The notes under the pieces: model-generated | Database searches by the model: none | What the model was told of the DNA's origin: nothing | The model's input: the letters and a program-made list of their open reading frames with translations, nothing else | Made by a program: the position numbers and the translations under genes | Source: Eutypa lata | Lineage: Eukaryota; Ascomycota; Sordariomycetes; Xylariales; Diatrypaceae | Length of the DNA: 64,000 nucleotides | Direction: 5' to 3' | NCBI GenBank assembly: GCA_022661535.1 | Contig: JAKULF010000003.1 | Span: forward strand, 2,976,001-3,040,000 | Shown: piece by piece, positions 21,267 to 33,177 of the stretch | Numbering within the stretch: the first letter of the stretch is position 1 | Layout: each line of letters begins with the position of its first letter

Positions 21267-24200
21267 GAACTTGCCTCGATGATCGAGCAGGGTAAAAAGT
21301 TGGAGGTTATTGCATTGGCAAGGCGTTCATGGATTGTGGTATTGCATTGCATTTCGGATAAGGGTAGCGTCACCGGGGCGGTGGCTTGGTTGTGTTTATA
21401 TATTGCTTTTGGGAGGGCATGGCCTCCAGCGTTTACCCCAATGAAAGGAGTCCATTATTGATGGAAAGCAGAGCGTAGGGGAAGAGGCAACGTTAGATGT
21501 GAAATATTCGACTTGATGGCTTTCCTCAGCGTCGATAATAATGCAGCGAAAGTAAACCATCCCCTATTTTGATATTTGTAATGTGAAAAGAAGCCTTGCC
21601 ATGTGACTTGTACCATACTACTCAGGTTATGAAGCCCATTATGCAACCTACGAAACTAAGCTTTGGATCATGTATTTTACTACCGCGCGCTTTCGGCACG
21701 ATCCGGGGATGACATACTTTCAAAATGACAGGTGATTAAGCAGCGAGTGAGGATGACGACGGTTCGCATGAATTGGTCAACCGCCTGCACCCCAGGTCCG
21801 CCGACGTCATCTGGGCGGTCGGGCGCTTAGGTCCTACGACTTACACCACAGTCCTCCCAATAGCGTAACGACATTAATACAAAGGCGAGGTCTTCCCGTC
21901 TATGCGATTCGCCAATTCTCAATTCTTCATCACTCAGCTTGCGGGTGTTATAGGCCGGAAGGACCCTAGATCAATCTTGCATTCCCGTCCCGAGCTCTCT
22001 CTCAGGTGTCAGGCGATTTGGGGGCCACGATAGATAGACAGGCCACATTTCGTAACCGTGTACAATGTAACTATGTAGAATCAGAATTCTACCCTTTAAC
22101 CAAGTTTTATTTTAACTCTTCCCCCCCTCCACCCTCTCGATTATTTCTTGTTGTACAAAAACAATCCTCCAGAGGCAGGAAGGTTCAAGTATAGCCTCGT
22201 AGGATCAAAGTTGCAGTAGCCATAAGACAAGTGATGCTAAAAGTAGACGGGCTTATGTGCAAATTTTGAAAAATATAGATTAGACCTTACTCAGCCAGCT
22301 CAACCTACATACAACGTAGCTACGGGCGGGGCCGAATTGAATGCCCGTAGGTCTAATTCAATGTGGCACGACATTCAAATCCCCCAACACAGAAAAAAAC
22401 TTGTATTTCGCCTTCTAGATCATCATCGGCCAACTCCTGGCATAAACAAATACAAGGCGGACATGATATATCTTGGGTGATGCATGCTTGAATTGTCTTC
22501 ATCAAACTTATGGCGCACCCCTTCCCGAAGGGCCGGGATTCGAGTGCTCAGTTCCAGGGCCGACCCAACGGGTCAATCGTAATTTCGTCGGAAAAGCCGA
22601 GTTGTTTTGGAAAGCGAAGAAAAAGAAAAAGAGAAAGGCGAAAGAAGCCATCGCCATCACCTCCGACGCTAGGTTCATTAGTGATATACCATTTACACGC
22701 GTTACTTACCTACCTACCTACCTATATACCTAACTGAAACTTCACCATCGTCACTAGATATAAATGAAATCTCGCGAAGACGGTTGAAACGCCAGGAGAA
22801 TCTCACGATGCTTAAGATTTGTTTGCAAAGAATCGTTCGAAACTGTTCACTGATCACGCCAAAACAAAAACCGACGGCGATCAGCCATGTTTGGCTTAAT
22901 TGCCTAACTTAAGTACATAGTTACATACATACATAGCCGGGGAGGGCCCTGAAGGCTGGGGTTGCATCGGGCCAGCGTTAGCTCAGGGGCTGGACAGGCG
23001 ATGTGCTGCGCAAAACGGTTTCACGAGAGGCGCTGCTACCCAATCGCTGACCAGCGCTCCGAATTGTGATTCCACCCAGATGACAGGGCGAACTGCCAGA
23101 CCATACCACATATTGCCAGTAAACTGCTTAGAATAGTTAAGTGCAGTTCGTTTCGATTTAGTAAGTCCTACTAAGGTAAGGTACCACCACCAGACTTCCA
23201 CTTTTATTCATCTTCATGCAAGGTTGAAGGTATCAGGATATGTATGTATGTACCTCACTCCATGTACCGTATGGCGATACCATATGAGGGCTTAATGTTG
23301 TTACATTAGGTACGTTAGAAAGTAAGTGCCGGTATCACTTATTTGTTGACTAAACAACATCATCATCTCATATGCATGTTTGCTAATGTTCTGTGTTTAT
23401 GCTAACTAAGGATAACACTAAAAACGGTTGGATCTTCCTCCAATTCTGTATCGGAGAAGAGGCAGCCAGTTAGTAGTTAGTAATGATAAAAATTGACAAT
23501 CGAAGCCAATTGTGTTTCTATTGGATGCAAATACGTCGTTGAAGATTTCCGTTGTGTCTTAAACCCCTTTTCTGCGGCGCGTGCTTCGGGCCAGCCACAA
23601 ACTCTATACGATTAACTAGTGTACTGGTGTATTCTCGCTTATGAAGATACAAGGGGATTACGGGAAGAGTGGCATCATTACTAGGGTGGCTTGTCGTACC
23701 TAACTAACCATAGACACTCGGGTACCTTTTCTGCTTTTAAAGCACGTAACGCTTTGATCGTCCCGTAATAATTCAATTCGTCCAACCACTATGCATGGCC
23801 AGGGGTCCCCGTCACCTTCCCATGCTGTCCCCTTGTCATCTCTATCCTCCTTCTCATCCAGTCGTGGGCTCGTATCGCCCCCAGGCCTGTGCTGGCGCGG
23901 GTGCTGCTGCTGCTGCTCGAGTTCTCGTTGGATTCGTCGTTTCTCTCTCTGCTGCTTCTCTGATCTATCATTGCTTGCTTGCTTGCTTCATTTGATTGCT
24001 TCGTTCTGTTGCACGCTATTTCCCAGGGTAGACACCTAGTGACTGCTTATCATACTTCGTACACGCTCTTTCTTAGGTACTGGGACTGTTGATACCCAAA
24101 ACTGTACCGAAGCATCCATTATTTGCCTTGCATCACCACTCTTTACATATTCGATAGTTACTTTACTAAACTACATACAACATCGCTGCTTGATTCCCAT

Positions 24201-25134
24201 CTTGGAATGGAATGACTTATGTCTCGCGTTTACTGTGCCGATCCTTCTCGAGTTATTACCCGATATCTACTTAAAAACGTGTGTTAAGGTATCAGGGATT
24301 CTTCCATCTCACAGTGGTACAGAAGGAAGGGGTGGACAACGGTTTTATCAAAGCAACCTCCACCAAGCCAGATTGGTACATCGCTCCGCTTTTGTTCCTC
24401 AAATCTGTGACAGCTCGCATTTCACTAGAGGAAAGTAGGGAAAGGACAGGAACGTGTGGGTGTTTCTCGACACCTTCTGTATTGGCAATCGCACTGGAGA
24501 CGACCCGGAAACATCTCCCATCTTCAGTAACTACCAAAGCTTCGTTTTGTAGATCTTCCCCTCCAGTCTATCTCTCAGTCCAACGGCCTCTGGTTTAGTT
24601 CTCATTCTTCGGTCAGTCCAACGCTGCTAGTCACCGCGAGGACTCGCTTATACTTTACCCTTCTTTGGAAAAAACAATTGCATTACAACCTTTTGGATGG
24701 CAGTGCTTGCTGCCGCTTTTGCGTGAATCCTCTATCATTAACACGGTCGACGCGCGAAATATCAAAACATCTTAGCGAGACAACGACAGTTGCACCTAAT
24801 CAACTTGCAAACGCTTTCACCACGCTCACCAACACGATAACGGCAAGAGAGACTACCTTAGATCTTCACGACTTGGCAACAAACTTGTAGGATCCTCATT
24901 CGCCTCACGTAATATACTGGGGAATATCCCCTCTATCCTCACGGTTACTCCGTGTGCTGCGCCTCCATCTAACGCTTAGACGGCGTCAGCCTTTTGCATT
25001 TTTACATCTCGAGTACCAACATAACACGTCTACTATGCCATTGTAAGGTCAATCGTCAGTACTCGAGCTCACAACGAGCCATTTCTCGGATTTATTGGCT
25101 CTTGGTTAGGTTATAGGACAGGAACGGTATCGTC
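21267..25134. other. long intergenic region, no supported gene
   Basis: About 3.9 kb with only short open frames, none with recognisable similarity or splice partners. Features seen: TACCTACCTACC near 22707, ACATACATACATA near 22923, CTTGCTTGCTTGCTT near 23976 and a CT/CA-rich segment from about 24000 to 24900. That segment may be the leader of the kelch-protein gene, and it contains several upstream ATGs. Confidence 0.5.
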
Positions 25135-27387
25135 ATGGCACTCCCTCAACCAGAGGTGCCCTTAACGGGTAGTTGTAGTGTTGTTTTCGACAACGTCCTC
25201 TATACATACTCGGGCGCGGCATTTCAGTCACTGGCTTTGGAAGATGGGGCTGAATGGAAGACTTTACCAGGTGGAGAGTCTGTAGAGAACGGAGTATGTG
25301 TTGGCTCAACGCCTGGCGACCCTTCTGTGGCAGCGTTGTATATTGTCGGCGGAACTTCATCGTCCCCAGATTATACAGGGCTCCAGAGATACACATACTC
25401 TAGTGGAAAATGGCAGACGATCCAGTTGACGGACTCGGTCATAAAAGATCGCCTCGGGCATAGTGCGACATTCATCACCGCCAGCGATTCGATTCTAGTA
25501 TACTCCGGAGACCAGGGTGGTTCGGGTGGTCCATCTTCGCAGACATTTACGATACAGGCTTCGGAACCTCATAGTGTTCAAGCATACCAGTCCACTATCT
25601 CTCCCCCGGGTGTTGCCCCGTTGCTTTTCCAGTGGTCAGCGACGCAGGCTGTAATGATCAGTGGCAACCCAACTAATGTGAATGTGATGTTATTCGACCC
25701 GGCATCATCGTGGGTTGACTCGGGAACCACTTTAGCTGAACCACTCTGGATAGACGGTGCAGCTCCGAAAGCGGCGCTGATTTCTGGCGATGATGGCAGC
25801 AAATCTCTATACACGTTCGATCTTAGTGCCTCCCCGAACTCCGTTGATAGAATCCTATTGGCGGGTGCTGGCGGTGCTCCGGTAACTGCATCAGCTCCGA
25901 TAGAAAATACCCCAAGTACGGTCAAGGGGCGGCAACTGCTCGCAGATAACTGGCCAGAGTATAACTCGACCTTAGCGCCAACAGTTACTCGCAATGGGTT
26001 CTCGGTTGCGAGCGACTCAACCGGACTTATGGTTATATCTGGTGGTAATGACGAGGATCCGCTAACTGTATTCAACGGAAAGGAAAATCAATGGGTGGAT
26101 ACTACTGAGCTGCTTGGGGCACAAGCAGCCCTATCAATTGAATCCATAGGGAGCTCCTCGACAACCTCCTCAGCAACTTCTTCGAAGAGTTCTTCCGCGA
26201 CGTCTTCTGCGACGTCTTCAGTGACATCTTCAGGGTCGTCATCGTCAGCACCAACTTCAGCATCTTCATCAATCGCATCTTCTACGAGTGGTGCTACGAA
26301 TGCTGCTGAGACTACTTCTTCATCTTCTACGATCGCTGCTGAGCCCACTCAGGGTCTGCCTCCAACGACGATTCTTGGCATTGTACTTGGACTTATCTTC
26401 GGTATTGCTTTAATCCTTGTTTTGCTGCTCTTCTGTATCAAGAAGGCGCGACAGAAACAAAACTCGGCTAGGGCCGGGTCTGCTGAGGGTCCCAATGGTA
26501 TGTTGGATGAGAAGGCACCTGTCCGAGACCTGCCGCAAGGTCCTAGCCCCTTCATGCGCGGACACGCACCGCAGGATTCTCAAGGATCATTCTCATCGAT
26601 GGCTATATTGATGGGTAAGGGTCAAAAGCCTGGCCTCCAGCGAAAGGCAAGCAACCATACGAACCGCAGTTCCGTCAGCAGTATATTTAATAAAGAATTC
26701 AAGAGCACCATCGGTAGGCCACAATACAAGGAAACTCCGGAGCCAGACTTTATCCCGAGAAATGAGAAAAACCTCACTGCTACAGCAAACGTACCGAGAC
26801 GACCTCCTAGAGCGTCCGTCAACCCAGACGGTACCATGAGGAGAAGCTCTGGTTGGAATCGATATTGGTCTGGAGGGAGTCTGAACATGCTTGGTCTTGG
26901 CAGTGGCAACACCACACAGCGGCAGACGATTGCATCAGAGACTTCACATTATTCGGACACAAACAACCGTATGACACAAGACTCTGCAACCGTGCCGCCA
27001 CTCCATGTGGAAACAAGGTTTGAACTGAATCGAGTCAACTCGGGCAGTCCAACAATCTCACAGTACAATCCTCACATTAGGGAAGGTCAAAGCGGTCAGA
27101 TTGAGAGGCCGGTTTCAGCTACATCGTCATCCGGCTACTCGAGTGGCATTCCCGCGAGTGTTCACGATAATTGGGACCCTACCATGGCTAAACAGCCCTG
27201 GGGGTCCCAAAGAGCTCCCAGCAGTGCTTACAGTCAGAGCACTGTCAACTTCGTTGCCGGCCTAGGAGCATCCAATTCAAGCCAACCCCAAACAGGAGTC
27301 TCACGACAACCTCAGCTTAAGACAGCAGCTATATCATCTGACATGAGTTGGTTGAATCTGGGCGAGACCAAACCATCGCAGCGCTGA
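25135..27387 (+). CDS. kelch-type beta-propeller protein with one transmembrane helix
   Basis: Single exon, 750 residues. Residues 1-330 contain repeated kelch-like strands (GSCSVVFDNVLYTYSG, ALYIVGGTSSSPD, DRLGHSATFI, SILVYSGDQGG, TGLMVISGGND). Residues about 340-405 form a Ser/Thr-rich stalk likely to be O-glycosylated. A single hydrophobic helix follows (TTILGIVLGLIFGIALILVLLLFCI, about 413-435) with a KKAR stop-transfer signal. The last 310 residues form a cytosolic-type Ser-rich tail. No N-terminal signal peptide is visible, so the propeller would be exported through the internal helix or an unrecognised upstream exon. Similar fungal proteins have been labelled CLF1 in databases, which I regard as a mislabel, since CLF1 is a HAT-repeat splicing factor. 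Function unknown; perhaps a cell-surface sensor. Confidence 0.8.
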   Translation: MALPQPEVPLTGSCSVVFDNVLYTYSGAAFQSLALEDGAEWKTLPGGESVENGVCVGSTPGDPSVAALYIVGGTSSSPDYTGLQRYTYSSGKWQTIQLTDSVIKDRLGHSATFITASDSILVYSGDQGGSGGPSSQTFTIQASEPHSVQAYQSTISPPGVAPLLFQWSATQAVMISGNPTNVNVMLFDPASSWVDSGTTLAEPLWIDGAAPKAALISGDDGSKSLYTFDLSASPNSVDRILLAGAGGAPVTASAPIENTPSTVKGRQLLADNWPEYNSTLAPTVTRNGFSVASDSTGLMVISGGNDEDPLTVFNGKENQWVDTTELLGAQAALSIESIGSSSTTSSATSSKSSSATSSATSSVTSSGSSSSAPTSASSSIASSTSGATNAAETTSSSSTIAAEPTQGLPPTTILGIVLGLIFGIALILVLLLFCIKKARQKQNSARAGSAEGPNGMLDEKAPVRDLPQGPSPFMRGHAPQDSQGSFSSMAILMGKGQKPGLQRKASNHTNRSSVSSIFNKEFKSTIGRPQYKETPEPDFIPRNEKNLTATANVPRRPPRASVNPDGTMRRSSGWNRYWSGGSLNMLGLGSGNTTQRQTIASETSHYSDTNNRMTQDSATVPPLHVETRFELNRVNSGSPTISQYNPHIREGQSGQIERPVSATSSSGYSSGIPASVHDNWDPTMAKQPWGSQRAPSSAYSQSTVNFVAGLGASNSSQPQTGVSRQPQLKTAAISSDMSWLNLGETKPSQR

Positions 27388-29284
27388 GAGCTCTCCGTTA
27401 TTGATATCTATACTACCCCCTTGACGTTGTTATGAATCTTACCTTCATGTCCTTCATTTAATACCCAGCCTTCATCTTTTGAACAGGATTCTATTGCGTG
27501 AGCCTGGCGACATCATTTCGACACTTGGAGTATATCAGTGGCCGACCTCCCTTAACCCTTCGCCGCTTGTTCAATCGGGCTGGGTATATTCTCTTTTACT
27601 ACAATAGGCTGGTGCGCGTTGACCGGTGTTTCGTTACTGCCTCTTCCCGTTATCATATTTTTTTTGCATTGCACGGGCGCAATCTTCATTTCGACTCATA
27701 ATACAATGTTTGCCGGACTGTATACATTGCTAGACATATTTGAGCGAACCACTGGCTTTGGTCTAATCTATCATTTTCTTTTTCGTTTCTTGCTCATTCG
27801 TCATCTGTCATATTCACATTTTCCCCACTGTGCGTACTATACACATTCTTTGCATGATACCAAATAACCTCGACCCGGGGCAACCGCGGAAAGAGCAATG
27901 TCGACGACGACAGATAATCACTGTATAGTTTATTTACGTCGGCTAATAAAATGGGCGGTGGGAGAATTTATTGACTTCGGTCAACAAACAAGGGGGAGGG
28001 ACTCGGGGTGGCGGACAGAAGGCTGTTACGCGGAGGTGAGAGGTTGGAGAAATGGAGAGAGAGAGAGAGAGAGGAGGGCCCGGAGACGCAACGTGACGCG
28101 GGCCCTGGCTGTTTGCCGTGTATATAGGAGTGATACCCTCATCGTAGGAACTAGTGTTTTGTGGCACGTCTACATAATACCGCTGATGCGGAAGAAAAGC
28201 GTTCTCAAATCCATACAATTCTGTTTTGAGGTTATTAAGTGTCGAATGTTTGCTTTCCATCATGATAGTTGACTCACGTCTATCGCTGCGGAACTAGTGA
28301 AGTTTCCCTACCTCGAAAGAGGAGACTTAATTGACTATCTACCTATATAAAAACAAGTGACAAAATCTAACCACGCCAGACAGCTTGATACCGAAGTAGT
28401 AGCAGTATCATTGATATGGTTAAAGGGGGAGGCCATGCCCGTTTACACTCACTCACCATCGCATAGGCGTCAAAATGGAAGAATAGCGAGTTAGATAGCA
28501 TCTTACATAAATGCTCAATCCAAACAACCAAATGGAAGCAAAGCACCAAGCAGCCCAATAATAACTACCTGGTTAAGAAATATCATCGATTATAAACCTT
28601 CAATTTCAATCTGCTAACTTAGGTAGTTACTGCTAGATAACATACGCGGATGTGTAGTCCAGAGACACCACCACTACACACCACTTGCTACATAACATAA
28701 ACATAATTGCCACCCACTCACTCACTCACCATCAGCCAACCTCACCATCCCCGTACCTATCTATCCCTGTACGTCCAATAAACTTCACACGCGATAACCA
28801 AGCACAATCACAAGCCACACGCAAACATGAAGAGTAGAAGAAATGGAATGGAATTGGATTGAATTGAATCGATTTTGTACAAAAGAAACGGCCAAAATAA
28901 AATAACGACCTCGAGAAACGAATTGTAAAGGGGTTGGGGTTAGTTGTCGATAAGCAATCTGTAGCATCCATAACAAAGTAACTACTAATGATGCAGCCTC
29001 GAAAATTGAAACGCAGCCAAGCAAGCCAGCCAAGTAACGAGAAGAAGAAAAAGCCAATTTGATATCTCAATAATCGATCAACCCATCCATCCACCCTGGA
29101 TATCCATCTATCCGTCCGGAACTCCGACCGACCGGCCGACCGACCACCAACGTTACAAGTAACCATACGTGAATCCAGACAGACAGGTAGACAGACAGAC
29201 ACGTCGACAGACATACATGAAGCGAGCCATCACGCCATCCATCCATCCATCCATCCATCCATCCATCCATTGATTATGAAAAAA
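27388..29284. other. intergenic with simple repeats, no gene seen
   Basis: No supported coding frame. It contains a (GA)n run near 28051-28072, TCACTCACTCACTCACC near 28718 and a (CCAT)n tract next to the end of the Src1-like gene. The kelch-protein and Src1-like genes converge here. Confidence 0.55.
29235..29271. repeat. (CCAT)n microsatellite
   Basis: About nine CCAT units lie just beyond the stop codon of the Src1/Heh1 gene, probably in its 3' UTR. Confidence 0.85.
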
Positions 29285-31577
29285 TTAGTAGATAGGTCTC
29301 GGCTCCTCCCACTTGTTGTGAAAGCGAGACCCATCTTTATCTTCCCCGTCCTGCTTCAACCGTCCGCCACCACCACCACTCCTCCGCTTCCTCGAACCAT
29401 CGCTCGTCGTCGGGCCGATCCACTCCCAGGCCCTCCCCACCTCGCCATTGCGGCTCTCGCGCTGACCGATGCGGATATTGCTATTCAGCTCTACGACGGC
29501 GCGGACGCGCTGCCAGATCTTCTCGCGCTGGCGGAGGGAGTGGACGGACCGCAAGACGTCGTCGCGGAGGTTCGGCAGGAACAGCCACGGGTCGTCGTCG
29601 ATATCGTCGCCGGCGACCAGGCGCTTCTGGTTGGCGAGGCGGTCCAGGACCAGGTCGACCAGGGCCGGGACCCGGGCCGCGAGGGCGCGGTTGGAGCGCA
29701 GGCGCCAGCGGGCGTAGAGGAGCGTCAGGGCGAGGCCGATCACTGCGCTAATCTGGACTCGATAGCGCGCCAGTCCGAGGCGGACGGATCGGCGGACCGC
29801 GCACGCGATGGGAAGGCGAGCGAGAGAGGTGGACGAGAGGTAGGTGTCTGGAAGGGAAGCGGAATCGGTATTTCTAAGGGGGCGGTGGGTTTTCTGGTTA
29901 GTTTGAAGGGGAAAATGTCAGATAAAATGTTACTTTTTTTGTGAGAGAGAATAGGAGACAGCCATCATCTTTCTTGGAAGGTTCGAGACATGATTGACGT
30001 CAAAGGTAAGAGACACATGCAAATGGTTGGGAAGGGAAAAAGAACGGATAGAAAAATAAAATCAAAACTTACTGAGACACCCGGACCTCAACCTCTTCCC
30101 TAGCTTTGATCTCGCCCAGGGCAGAGCCCCAGAGATCTTCAAACTCCTGGTTGCTCATCTTCTTGCTTCGCTTCTTGTTGATGATCGCCTTCAACTCCCG
30201 CTGCTCGATCGCTGGGGTTTCCAGCCTTGCACCCTCCTCTGTTACGGGCTCACCGCATTCATACTTCGCAGTGCGCTCTCGTAGTTCCTCGACAGCCCTG
30301 TCTGCCACGGCCTGGACACGTCGCACCTTCTCACCATCCGGCTCGCAGGTCGGTGGTAGGGGAACTATCCCGCCAAGCGAAAGGGGGTGAGTCTTCAGGA
30401 TGTAGTCCTGTTCGCAGCGGACCGAGTAGTCCGAATAGCAGTAGGCATGGAGAGGGCAAGGGTCGCACTGAGGCTCCATGGCCTCTATAAAGGAATCCGG
30501 TACGTTGATTTCGGGAGGGAGGACTGAATGGGCCCATTCTGGTACAGTGATCTCACTAGGAATGGAGCTCACAGTCCTTCCTACACCACAATAGCCAATA
30601 GCCATCTTTTCCTGGCGGTACCATCCGGCGTAGACGGCAAGCAATGTAACAAAGAAAACGGATAATGGTGTGCCCCAATTTGAGGAGCTCGATTTGGTCG
30701 GAGTTCGAGATCGCACAACCGCATCAGTCTCCCCGTCAGAAGCTTCTTCAGCATCGAGCTCTAGTTGTTCTTCCGGGGTGAACTCTTCTCCGGCCTCGAC
30801 AACGAACGGTTCCGACTCGTTCTTAACGGAGACAGTGTTCTTGGGTGTCTCAACCACCTTATTGGTAGCAAAGACATCTGTACGGCGTCGACCAGTATTA
30901 CTAGGTGTGATAGTCGTCCGTCTTCGATCACCTGAGGGCCGCTCGGGAGCTGGCGGTGAGCTACCACTCTGAAATGGGTTGTCGCTGGTAAAACCGCCCG
31001 AGGTGCGTTTGAAGAAACCATCAGCCGAGTCTTCGAGCTTGATCTGGGGAGGCGCCTCTGACCGCTGTGTCCTTCTCAGTGAAGTAGTACTGTCGATATC
31101 CGGACCCGTATCAGTATCGGAAGTCGGTTGCACCTGACGGCTTGACGCTCGTGGTTTTCGTTTCGATGGACTAGACACGGGAGGTGGTAGGGGTTGTTGA
31201 TCATAGTCAGGCTCTTCCGACTTGATCCTCGCAGAGGCTTTCCTCGGAGATCTCGATCTCCGCGTGCTTACGGGGCGGGCCGGTGGCGGAGGTGGAAGAT
31301 CATCGCGGTCATCGAAGGGATTATTGCCGTTGCTTTCCTGGGAACTTTCTACATCGAAGATGCCCTTACTAGAACGCTTTGCGCGCGCGCGAGCAGCCAG
31401 TATCCTCTTGGATTGCGGCACGAGCTGGTCGTTGAAGATGTCGACCAACTGGCTCTTCTTGGCGCTGGATGTATATGGTATATTGTGGGCAACGAGGATG
31501 GATCGCAAACGAGGAACAGTGAGCGACTTGGCCTCGAATCCAGGCTGGAGGTAATCGAGACTCTCCGTGTCGGACAT
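29285..31577 (-). CDS. inner nuclear membrane LEM/HeH protein (Src1/Heh1, MAN1-like)
   Basis: Exons 30073-31577 and 29285-29873 (donor GTAAGT, acceptor TTAG) give about 697 residues. The start MSDTESLDYLQPGFEAKSL is followed by the helix-extension-helix fold (LTVPRLRSILVAHNIPYTSSAKKSQLVDIF). A long Ser/Arg/Pro-rich, NLS-like linker follows, then a first transmembrane helix (PLSVFFVTLLAVYAGWY). The lumenal domain has paired Cys (QCDPCPLHAYCY, RCEQDY, PTCEPDG, YECGEP). A second helix is encoded in exon 2 (ISAVIGLALTLLYARW). The C-terminal MSC domain ends with LRDDVLRSVHSLRQREKIWQRVRAVVELN and RAWEWIGP. The family anchors chromatin, including rDNA and telomeres, at the nuclear envelope and works with ESCRT in pore surveillance. 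The exon 2 join was chosen because only the TTAG acceptor keeps the frame. Confidence 0.92.
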
Positions 31578-32528
31578 GGTGGGGCGGATATTTGGTAAGC
31601 AACGAAATAGAATGTTTGCTATACCAATGACGCGATCGTATAAGTAGGCGTTGACCTTCAAATGGTGCGGTGCGACCAGCGACAGACAAACAAGATGTCT
31701 ATGTAGATAAGCACGTGTAGTTCTATATCGCAACCTTTATAAAGGTAGCCGCCGCGGGCCGCAGATGATATGCGCGCGCAAGGAAGAAACCTGATGTTGT
31801 CTTAAAAGGTCGGTCTAGTGACGTCAATAATTTCAGGCACCCTCACGGTGAGGTTGAAAGCAGTGGCACCAGAGGGTCGGACCTGAAATTTATCAAGGCA
31901 CGGCTATCTGCAGCAAAGAAACTGATAGTTCTCGGAGGTGAAAATAAAAAAAGAATCAGTGCGCATCAACTGAGTGGGGTAGGATCTCTTTTCCAGTTCT
32001 GTTGATGGGGGAAAATACAAAGATTGAAGTTGTCGTTGTCTGAGAAACGCGGATCTAACCTTAGGCAGTTGGGTAGGTACTTTATGGTAAAAAGGTGGGC
32101 CGTGAAAGTGGCAACTGAATGACATTCTTTGTTATGCGGCCTAACTATATGTAGTTAGTTCTCTTTGTGAAGTACACAGGTACCTACTTAAGCCTGTCGC
32201 TCTTTAGTTTCTCCGTGTTCCGGAATGGTTTAGGTTAGGTTAGGAGGTAGGTAGTAGGTACGCACTGAGACTGGCTGACTGGTTATAATTTCGAGAAGTA
32301 TTATAATCGCAGACCTCAACCTAACGACTAGAACGGGCTAGTCTTAAGCAGAGTGAATATAGCAAGTCGTACGAAGTAGATTAGCTACTTGATACTTGAT
32401 TATAGGTTAGAGGATCGGATCTCCTCCAGATGATCCCTTGCGTCTGGTCCGCCCCCCTTATGTGTATCCTCACACCACCATACCATTTCACGAAATAAAC
32501 CTGAGCACGTTGGAGGAAAGAAGGGTGT
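31578..32528. other. intergenic, no gene seen
   Basis: Promoter region of the Src1-like gene and 3' side of the ubiquitin-like gene. It contains GGTTTAGGTTAGGTTAGGAGGTAGG near 32228-32252, which is one of the many TAGG-type runs of the window and also resembles imperfect telomeric units. No coding frame is supported. Confidence 0.5.
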
Positions 32529-33177
32529 TTACTGTCTACCCGTAATATTCTTAAGATACTCCATGGGATCAAACTTGCCAATATTATTGGTATTAAAGAT
32601 CGCATTGTGCTGTTTTCCTTCGTCCCGCGCTTTGTTCTCAGCGACACAGGCATTACCATCCGCCCCTGCGATCATGTTGTTCTGTTGGGCTTTCTGCTCT
32701 ACCTCGTTTCCCTCTACATAATAATACCAATAGTCAGTAACGTTCTGTGGGTGATTCAGAATTCAGTTTGCCTACTGATGCCAAGTTCAACTTTCAAAGC
32801 GTTGTCTGACTTCCTCGAGGTCTCGCCTTTCTGTTGCTGCTCTTCATCCGTCGCTTCTTCGAAGTGAATTACAGTTCCACGAGGGTATCGCTCTAGCACG
32901 TCATCTTCGTCGTCAAGTACCTCTGTCTTGCCGTCTAACCCGCAGAAGACAACCTTGATGTTGCTTTGAACTTGATGTTCTTCGCAAATCTTCGCTTTGA
33001 TTTCGGCTACCGTGTAGGAGGTGTCCGTGACCGTAATGCTCCGGTCGACTTTACCCTCTAGATGATTGAATGTACAAATCAGCAAGCAATATCGGGTATT
33101 AGCTTTTTAACAAAAGGGCTTTCTTTCCATATATTTTTCTGAAACTTACCCTGGTTCGCAAGTCTGAAGTCTGGCAT
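32529..33177 (-). CDS. small ubiquitin-like-fold protein, function unknown
   Basis: Three exons (33150-33177, 32776-33057, 32529-32713) join in phase to give about 164 residues. Splice sites are GTAAGT/TAG and GTAGGC/TAG. The first exon encodes only MPDFRLANQ. Residues about 10-75 look like a ubiquitin-like beta-grasp: GKVDRSITVTDTSYTVAEIKAKI (strand and helix), VQSNIKVVFCGLDGK (strands), EDDVLERYPRGTVIHFE (last strands). No C-terminal Gly-Gly follows the fold. Instead there is a charged Gln/Glu/Lys segment and an Asn/Lys-rich tail ending FDPMEYLKNITGRQ, so conjugation is unlikely. I do not recognise an orthologue with a known role. Confidence 0.72.

Noticed and set aside
22973..23060. A-box-like TAGCTCAGGGG suggesting a tRNA
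   Set aside because: No B box or T arm at the right distance and no acceptor stem pairing.
29270..29944. 224-codon plus-strand frame
   Set aside because: It is the shadow of exon 2 of the Src1/Heh1 gene, whose minus-strand product is clearly recognisable and splices in phase.
32228..32260. Interstitial telomere repeat (GGTTTAGGTTAGGTTAGG)
   Set aside because: Only about two to three imperfect units, indistinguishable from the TAGG-type runs found all over the window.
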